Source: an uncultured bacterium (lineage in GTDB: Bacteria; Eisenbacteria; RBG-16-71-46; CAIMUX01). Taken from it: a stretch of DNA of 5,280 bases. The notes below the pieces were generated by a model. That model ran no database searches and was not told the DNA's origin. It saw nothing but the letters and a program-made list of their open reading frames with translations. The first letter of the stretch is position 1. The number at the start of each line of letters is the position of its first letter. The position numbers and the translations under genes are program-made. The stretch lies in assembly GCA_946886185.1 (NCBI GenBank), contig CAMPIC010000253.1, forward strand, positions 1-5,280. Reading direction: 5' to 3'. This document shows, piece after piece, positions 1 through 5,280 of this stretch.

Positions 1-187
1 GGGGGGTCGTCGCTATGCGGGTTCGAGATCTCGGGCAAGAAGGTGAGGCCCCGCCGAGAAACCGACCGCAACCGAGATCCGTCCGCTCATCGCCAGCGCT
101 TGGATACACCCGAGACTCGCCGGGCTCACGGCGAAGGCTCGGCGACGAGGGTCTTCAAGGTGCGACGCTCAAGCGCCCCCAGTCGCC
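1..187. other. Flank with no supportable gene
   Basis: This stretch lies downstream of the methyltransferase stop. Plus-strand frame 1 stays open from the window edge to a TGA at 211-213, and its first two dozen codons mostly end in G or C. It could therefore be the tail of a plus-strand gene converging on the methyltransferase. The 70-residue translation is Arg/Ser-rich, has no motif I recognise, and loses the G/C third-base bias after about codon 25. A 5-bp inverted repeat (GCGAC/GTCGC, minus strand) lies just after the methyltransferase stop but has no T-run, so it is not called a terminator. No tRNA or other RNA gene was recognised. Confidence 0.3.
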
Positions 188-991
188 TCATGCGCGTTCG
201 AGGAGCTGGATGATCCAGTAGGGGCGGCGGCGGCTGATCAGCTTGTTGGTCGCGTCGAGCATCCAGGACAGCGGGTTGTAACGGAACGCGGGGAACTGAT
301 CCTGACCGCACTCAGGGCAGCGTACTCCGTGCCCGCCTCCCATCTCCGAATAGCTCTTGGCGATGTGATGTCGAGTCCACAAGAGCGGCGCTGGATAGTC
401 ACGCACCGCAGGTCCACAGATGTGCGTTGTACGCGCCCGCCATCCCGGAAAGAGCCGTGCGATCGCATCCGCATCGAATTGATTGAGATGTCCGGATCGG
501 TTGAACTCATGACCGCAATCTGGACAACGAAGATGGTTACGCTTCAAGTTCTCGCGATGTGGAACCCCGAAAATAATCCATCGACGCGCCACCCTCGCGA
601 TTTCACGCGCCGCATCCGTCACAGCTTCGCGCGGTAGGTGCTCGAGCAGCTCGAACGACACCGACGCATCGAACGCGCCGTCCGGAAACGGCAGCGCCGT
701 CGCACTTGCACAGACCGGCCGCGGAGGTCCCGCTCGCAGCGCCGCCATACTCGCATCGAGGCTGTACACCGTGCGCCCCGCGCTCTCCATCGCATGCCCT
801 GCTACACCCGGTCCACATCCCACATCGAGCACCCGCGTCACGTCCGCCGGCAGCAAAGAGAGCAGCAACTCATTCCGCTTCTCCAAATGCGGATTCGCAC
901 GATGCCCCGCATACGCCTCCGCCTCCCGAAACCTTTCAGCTCCAGTCACCGCCTCCCGCACCACCCGCTCCGTCGAAGATGGGTTGACCAT
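188..991 (-). CDS. Class I SAM-dependent methyltransferase with two Cys-X2-Cys pairs
   Basis: Predicted soluble S-adenosylmethionine-dependent methyltransferase of the Methyltransf_11/UbiE-like type, 267 residues; the substrate cannot be read from sequence. Seen: SAM-binding motif [10 protein letters not shown] at residues 54-62, the acidic end of strand 2 (YSLDAS, D79), and the motif [20 protein letters not shown] around 99-118. After the Rossmann core come CPDCGH (C156, C159) with GH at 167-168, and CPEC (C225, C228), which look like a split zinc-binding site. From memory, similar C-X2-C-G-H...GH patterns occur in methyltransferases of glycan or O-antigen loci, but no glycan genes are visible here. 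No signal peptide or membrane segment is seen. The ATG at 991 has only GAGG directly against it. A GTG at 961, with GGAG six bases upstream, is a credible alternative start giving 257 residues. The gene lies about 300 bases beyond rpoD, past a probable terminator, so it is probably transcribed separately. Confidence 0.85.
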   Translation of the reverse strand: MVNPSSTERVVREAVTGAERFREAEAYAGHRANPHLEKRNELLLSLLPADVTRVLDVGCGPGVAGHAMESAGRTVYSLDASMAALRAGPPRPVCASATALPFPDGAFDASVSFELLEHLPREAVTDAAREIARVARRWIIFGVPHRENLKRNHLRCPDCGHEFNRSGHLNQFDADAIARLFPGWRARTTHICGPAVRDYPAPLLWTRHHIAKSYSEMGGGHGVRCPECGQDQFPAFRYNPLSWMLDATNKLISRRRPYWIIQLLERA

Positions 992-997
992 CCTCGG

Positions 998-1026
998 AGT
1001 CTATGACCCGCCCCACGAACCAACAA
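998..1026 (-). promoter_or_regulatory. Possible sigma-70-type promoter for the methyltransferase gene
   Basis: On the minus strand, TTGTTG (1026-1021) and TAGACT (1003-998) are separated by exactly 17 bases. They match the TTGACA and TATAAT consensus at 3 and 4 of 6 positions. The A of the ATG at 991 is the seventh base after the -10 box, so transcription from here would give a nearly leaderless message. That fits the lack of a properly spaced ribosome site before this ATG. The match is modest and could be chance. Confidence 0.25.
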
Positions 1027-1073
1027 CCGCCACCAGCAACTACCAGCCTGTGTTCGCGTGATTGCGAGGCCGA

Positions 1074-1111
1074 GGCGCGCGCCGGCGCGTCCGTAAGCAA
1101 GTGCGCGCGCC
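1074..1111. repeat. GC-only inverted repeat with nested palindrome
   Basis: GGCGCGCGC (1074-1082) and GCGCGCGCC (1103-1111) are perfect 9-base inverted copies around a 20-base loop. A perfect 12-base palindrome, CGCGCCGGCGCG (1078-1089), overlaps the left arm, so two alternative foldings compete. No T-run follows on either strand, so it is not a standard intrinsic terminator. In so GC-rich a region some of this may be compositional. Confidence 0.45.
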
Positions 1112-1115
1112 GCTC

Positions 1116-1147
1116 CCCGAGATGGTCCTCGGGCCCCGGTCCCCGAG
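1116..1147. repeat. Three-part alternating hairpin arms
   Basis: CCCGAG (1116-1121), CTCGGG (1128-1133) and CCCGAG (1142-1147) occur in series. The middle arm can pair with either flanking arm, giving two mutually exclusive 6-bp hairpins with 6- and 8-base loops. The third arm overlaps the first base positions of the neighbouring 24-bp repeat array. A role as an RNA switch is speculation; only the arms are observed. Confidence 0.35.
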
Positions 1148-1224
1148 CGGACGTGCAGTACGCGCTTCGAGCGACGTGCAGTACGCGCTTCGAGCGGACG
1201 CGCAGTACGCGCTTCGAGCGGACG
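1145..1224. repeat. Tandem repeat, about 3.4 copies of a 24-bp unit
   Basis: The unit begins GAGCGGACG and carries the core GCAGTACGCGCTTC. Copies are 1145-1168 (24 bases), 1169-1191 (23 bases, one G missing), 1192-1215 (24 bases, one T-to-C change) and a partial GAGCGGACG at 1216-1224. Each unit contains GTAC, and the junctions form CGCTTCGAGCG, a 4-bp stem with a TCG loop (for example 1163-1173). There are no unique spacers, so this is not CRISPR. The 23-base copy shifts any frame, so it is not a protein repeat. Possible roles are an array of protein-binding sites, a dispersed extragenic repeat element, or neutral slippage. Confidence 0.85.
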
Positions 1225-1233
1225 ACGGCCAGC

Positions 1234-1262
1234 GGAAAGGGCCGCCTATGTAGAGGCAGCCC
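1234..1262 (-). terminator. Probable intrinsic terminator of the dnaG-rpoD transcript
   Basis: Read on the minus strand, GGGCTGCC and GGCGGCCC form an 8-bp stem (one G-T pair) closing an 8-base loop TCTACATA, and TTTCC follows directly. The stem occupies 1262-1255 and 1246-1239, starting 30 bases after the rpoD stop. The T-run is only three bases, so termination may be partial or assisted. The position and strong stem support its role as the 3' end of the operon. Confidence 0.6.
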
Positions 1263-1263
1263 C

Positions 1264-1286
1264 TTCGACGTGTTCGATGTGTTCGG
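1264..1286. repeat. Short 9-bp tandem repeat beside the rpoD stop
   Basis: TTCGACGTG (1264-1272), TTCGATGTG (1273-1281) and TTCGG (1282-1286) form about 2.5 copies of a 9-base unit between the rpoD stop codon and the terminator stem. It is too short to assign a role. Confidence 0.5.
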
Positions 1287-1292
1287 AAGCGA

Positions 1293-3077
<1,785 letters not shown>

Positions 3078-3088
3078 CCTGCGGGATT

Positions 3089-3094
3089 CTCCTT
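3089..3094 (-). promoter_or_regulatory. Ribosome binding site favouring the rpoD start at 3077
   Basis: AAGGAG on the minus strand (3094-3089) ends 11 bases before the ATG at 3077. The spacing is slightly long, but this is the only strong Shine-Dalgarno match in the dnaG-rpoD junction. It lies downstream of the competing ATG at 3104 and so cannot serve it. This decides the start in favour of 3077. Confidence 0.6.
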
Positions 3095-3108
3095 TTCTGG
3101 CCATTCGG

Positions 3109-4893
3109 TCAGAATACCGGGGCATTCGTCCCCGTTCCATCACTTTCCGTGGACCTGCTTTCGCGATCGCTTGCGATTCCTTCGAGGGCGCGGAGCTCAC
3201 TGGACAACCTCTTTTTCTCGTTCAACCACCGGATCAAACCGACCGAATCACCGGCATCCTCAGCCAATCGAATCTCACGCGTGGCCTGTTCCATGCGCGT
3301 CTTCAGGACCCTGCGGCTCAGGTCGTGCAACACGACCTCGATCTCGAGCACCGGCTGCTCCTCCCCGACCGGGAGAGCCGCCAGTCCGCCTCCATCGGGC
3401 AGCTCCCGGGTCGCGCGGGTGATCAGTTCCGCCGGAACGATCGAGCTGCCGCCGGCGCGCTCGCTCTGCTCCTGGATCCAGCGCAGGACCTCGAGGAACG
3501 GGGCGCGCGCTTTCAGTGCTTCCGCGAGATCGGCGATCTCCCCCGCCCGTTGGGGCGTCTGCAGCGCGGTGCGCAGACAGGCTGCCTCCCGCGGGGTCCA
3601 TCGTCCCGAAACGCGGCGAGGAGCGGGGGCCGGCGTCTTGCCGGACAACCGCTCCACGATGGCGCGCTCGCTCAGTCCGAACCGTCCCGCGATCTCCTGG
3701 ATCCACAGGTCGCGGACCAGCGGATCCTCCAAGCGTTCGACGAGGGCAACGGCCTGCGCGGCTGCTTCGGTGCGCGATAATTTTCCGTGGACCGCCTGAT
3801 CCTCCAAAAAAGCCACCGGAGTGCGGGCGTTCTCCAGCTCTCGGTCCACCGCGGGCTTGCCCGCATTGCGGATCCAGTCGTCGGGATCCTGCCCCGTCGG
3901 GGGCGTGGCGACGCGGACCGAGGCGACCGCGCCCACCATGACCGGCAGCGCGCGGATCGCGGCCTGGATGCCGGCTCCGTCTCCGTCGAAGAGAAGGACC
4001 ACTTCCACTCCGAGGCGGCCGAGTTGACGCGCCTGGTCGGGGGTCAACGCCGTTCCACAGGTTCCGACGACCGAGACGATGCCTCCTTCGGCAAGTGAGA
4101 GGACGTCGAAATAGCCCTCCACCACGATCACCCGGCCGGCCGCTCGAATTCCCTCCCGAGCTTGCGGGAGCCCGAAAAGCACGGAACCCTTCCGATACAC
4201 GGGAGTCTCGGGAGAGTTCATGTACTTGGGCTCTTCGTCCGCCAAAATCCGACCACCGAACCCTACCGGCATCCCTCCGGCGGATTCGATCGGAATCATC
4301 AGGCGATTGCGGAACCGATCGTACAGACGTCCCGGATTCTTCTCCACCGCCAAACCGGCTTCGACCAGGGTCCGCTCGGAGACGTAGTTCCTGGCGTGGC
4401 GGAGCAGCGCATCCCATCCATCGGGGGCGACCCCGAGTCCGTACTGATTCCAGAGCTCCCGCCCGATGCCCCTCCGCTCTAGATAGCTCCGGGCTCCGGC
4501 TCCCGCGGCGCCGGCCAGCTGGTGGACATAGAACGTCCTCGCCACCCGCAGCGCCTGCCGGATGCTCTCCAGGCGATCGACCGACGGACCGCGCTGGTCG
4601 GGCATCTGGATGCCGGCTCTTTCCGCCAGATAGCGGAGCGCCTCCGGGAAGGTCAGGTTCTCCTGCGCCATGACGAATGAGAAAACGTCGCCTCCGACAC
4701 CACAGCCGAAGCAGTGGTAGGACTGGTAGTCCGGGCTCACGTAGAACGACGGGGTCTTCTCGCCGTGGAACGGGCAGAGCCCACGCCAGCGCGAGGAGGC
4801 GCGCTTGAGCTCCACCGAGGCGCCGACGATCTCGACGATGTCGCTCGCCTCGCGGACCCTCTCCACGAATGGATCCGAGCCCCCTCGACTCAC
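3109..4893 (-). CDS. dnaG: DNA primase DnaG
   Basis: Bacterial primase, which makes RNA primers for Okazaki fragments and leading-strand initiation at the fork with DnaB helicase. The call gives 594 residues, normal for the family. Seen: N-terminal CHC2 zinc-binding domain with [11 protein letters not shown] (C40, H43) and HCFGCG (C61, C64); the catalytic core, with FRNRLMIPI at 194-202 and GFGGR at 211-215; the TOPRIM fold with [10 protein letters not shown] (E259) and LLFDGDGAG (D303, D305), matching the metal-binding acidic residues of the family; and a helical C-terminal part (about 430-575), where the DnaB-interacting domain is expected and where sequence is least conserved. The last 20 residues are Ser/Asp/Thr-rich. 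The GTG at 4893 is chosen because AGGAGG lies four bases upstream and the first conserved helix follows closely. A TTG at 4914 would add seven residues but has no ribosome site. It lies 80 bases after the mutS2 stop and 31 bases before rpoD. Confidence 0.97.
   Translation of the reverse strand: MSRGGSDPFVERVREASDIVEIVGASVELKRASSRWRGLCPFHGEKTPSFYVSPDYQSYHCFGCGVGGDVFSFVMAQENLTFPEALRYLAERAGIQMPDQRGPSVDRLESIRQALRVARTFYVHQLAGAAGAGARSYLERRGIGRELWNQYGLGVAPDGWDALLRHARNYVSERTLVEAGLAVEKNPGRLYDRFRNRLMIPIESAGGMPVGFGGRILADEEPKYMNSPETPVYRKGSVLFGLPQAREGIRAAGRVIVVEGYFDVLSLAEGGIVSVVGTCGTALTPDQARQLGRLGVEVVLLFDGDGAGIQAAIRALPVMVGAVASVRVATPPTGQDPDDWIRNAGKPAVDRELENARTPVAFLEDQAVHGKLSRTEAAAQAVALVERLEDPLVRDLWIQEIAGRFGLSERAIVERLSGKTPAPAPRRVSGRWTPREAACLRTALQTPQRAGEIADLAEALKARAPFLEVLRWIQEQSERAGGSSIVPAELITRATRELPDGGGLAALPVGEEQPVLEIEVVLHDLSRRVLKTRMEQATREIRLAEDAGDSVGLIRWLNEKKRLSSELRALEGIASDRESRSTESDGTGTNAPVF
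3118..3134 (-). other. Hairpin at the end of dnaG before rpoD
   Basis: On the minus strand CGGGG (3134-3130) and CCCCG (3122-3118) flank a 7-base loop ACGAATG. This forms a 5-bp all-GC stem within the last dnaG codons, six bases before the stop codon and 40 bases before the chosen rpoD start. No T-run follows, so it is unlikely to terminate. It might mark an RNA-processing or stability site between the two genes. That is inference; the stem is short and could be chance. Confidence 0.3.
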
Positions 4894-4897
4894 TCCC

Positions 4898-4903
4898 CCT
4901 CCT
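4898..4903 (-). promoter_or_regulatory. Ribosome binding site deciding the dnaG GTG start
   Basis: A perfect AGGAGG on the minus strand (4903-4898) is separated from the GTG at 4893-4891 by GGGA. It lies inside the reading frame that would be used by the upstream TTG at 4914, so the GTG is the better supported start. Spacing is short (4 bases), but the purine run AGGAGGGGGA allows alternative pairing. Confidence 0.7.
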
Positions 4904-4973
4904 GACGGTTCCAACGGACGGAACGCCTACGCGGCTTTTGTTCGCATGAGCGTCTCATCCAGCTCAGCTCGTT

Positions 4974-5280
4974 CTACCCCGCTCGACGACCCAACTCCGC
5001 AATCGTGACTCCCCAGCCGCCTTCCGTTTGCTCTCCGCTCCGGAACGACTCGACCAGCGGATGCTTTCGCAGGAGCCGCTCCACGTCCCGCTTGAGCGTG
5101 CCGGTCCCCTTCCCGTGGATGATCCGCACCTGCGTGCGTCCGCCGATCGCGGCGCGGTCCAGATAGCGCTCCAGCGTCTCGATCGCGTCGTCCGCGCGAT
5201 GGCCGCGCAGATCGACTTCCGGGGAGACCGCTTCCTCGGGCGCTTCGGTCAAACGCACGCCGCCGGTCGGAGTTCGCGCC
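4974..5280 (-). CDS. mutS2: MutS2-type protein, C-terminal Smr domain (5' part outside the window)
   Basis: Only the last 101 residues are visible, and the frame is open to the window edge. They form a complete Smr domain: VDLRG at fragment residues 22-26, a helix DDAIETLERYLDRA, then VRIIHGKGTGTL (51-62) holding the HGKGTG signature, then KHPLVESF and a terminal GGWGVTIAEL. DLRG rather than DLHG, and the IIHGKGTG...HPLV...G-VTI-EL layout, are typical of MutS2 C-termini rather than stand-alone Smr proteins. In MutS2 proteins the Smr domain is a nuclease module. Family members have been linked to suppression of homologous recombination and, in Bacillus, to splitting collided ribosomes. The stop is TAG at 4976-4974. 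The ATPase and clamp domains that would confirm MutS2 lie outside, so a stand-alone Smr protein is not fully excluded. Confidence 0.88.
   Translation of the reverse strand, partial: ARTPTGGVRLTEAPEEAVSPEVDLRGHRADDAIETLERYLDRAAIGGRTQVRIIHGKGTGTLKRDVERLLRKHPLVESFRSGEQTEGGWGVTIAELGRRAG

Larger units (their letters stand above)
992..1292. other. Structured intergenic spacer between rpoD and the methyltransferase gene
   Basis: This 301-base gap holds no gene I can support. From the rpoD side it contains a 9-bp tandem repeat, a probable rpoD terminator, a 3.4-copy 24-bp tandem repeat, several GC-rich inverted repeats and a weak candidate promoter. Open frames cross it on the plus strand, but their translation is low-complexity repeat product, and one repeat copy is a base short, which breaks any shared frame. 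No tRNA cloverleaf or known ncRNA was recognised. Confidence 0.6.

Noticed and set aside
15..40. Possible tRNA T-arm from GGGTTCGAGATCTC
   Set aside because: The bases flanking TTCGA do not form a 5-bp T-stem, and no acceptor or anticodon arm can be drawn around it.
1145..1224. CRISPR-like array
   Set aside because: Repeats are directly adjacent with no unique spacers and are partly degenerate; no cas genes are present.
3105..3200. N-terminal extension of rpoD into dnaG
   Set aside because: The frame is open further upstream, but those residues overlap conserved-phase dnaG coding sequence and do not resemble region 1.1. Starts at 3104 or 3077 are better.
4894..4914. Seven-residue dnaG extension from a TTG at 4914
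   Set aside because: There is no ribosome site before the TTG, whereas a perfect AGGAGG precedes the GTG at 4893. The extra residues are Gly-rich because they encode that purine run.
4938..4968. Inverted repeat TGAGC/GCTCA between mutS2 and dnaG as a terminator
   Set aside because: It has only a 5-bp stem with a 10-base loop, and no T-run follows on either strand.

Overview
This is a GC-rich bacterial chromosomal window. All four recognisable protein genes are on the minus strand, so they read from high to low coordinates. The sequence does not fix the organism. Third codon positions rich in G/C, Shine-Dalgarno-type ribosome sites and a housekeeping sigma factor with a long lysine/arginine/glutamate-rich insert point to a high-GC Gram-negative-type lineage, such as a deltaproteobacterium-like group or a poorly cultured phylum. 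That placement is inference.

Layout, read along the minus strand. (1) 5280-4974: the C-terminal Smr domain of a MutS2-type protein, with its 5' part outside the window. (2) 4893-3109: dnaG, DNA primase, complete, starting at a GTG with a strong AGGAGG site. (3) 3077-1293: rpoD, the primary sigma-70 factor, starting 31 bases after the dnaG stop. (4) 1262-1234: a hairpin plus short T-run, a likely terminator, 30 bases after the rpoD stop. (5) About 1224-992: a gene-free stretch with a 3.4-copy 24-bp tandem repeat and several GC-rich inverted repeats. (6) 991-188: a class I SAM-dependent methyltransferase with two Cys-X2-Cys pairs. (7) 187-1: short flank with no supportable gene.

The mutS2 / dnaG / rpoD block is a version of the macromolecular synthesis operon, which links replication priming and transcription initiation. 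It lacks the rpsU gene that precedes dnaG in E. coli, and mutS2 occupies that position. The terminator and the repeat-bearing gap suggest that the methyltransferase is a separate transcription unit.

I see no convincing undescribed multi-gene system here. The parts most worth a second look are the structured spacer between rpoD and the methyltransferase, the methyltransferase's split cysteine pairs, and the hairpin at the dnaG-rpoD junction.
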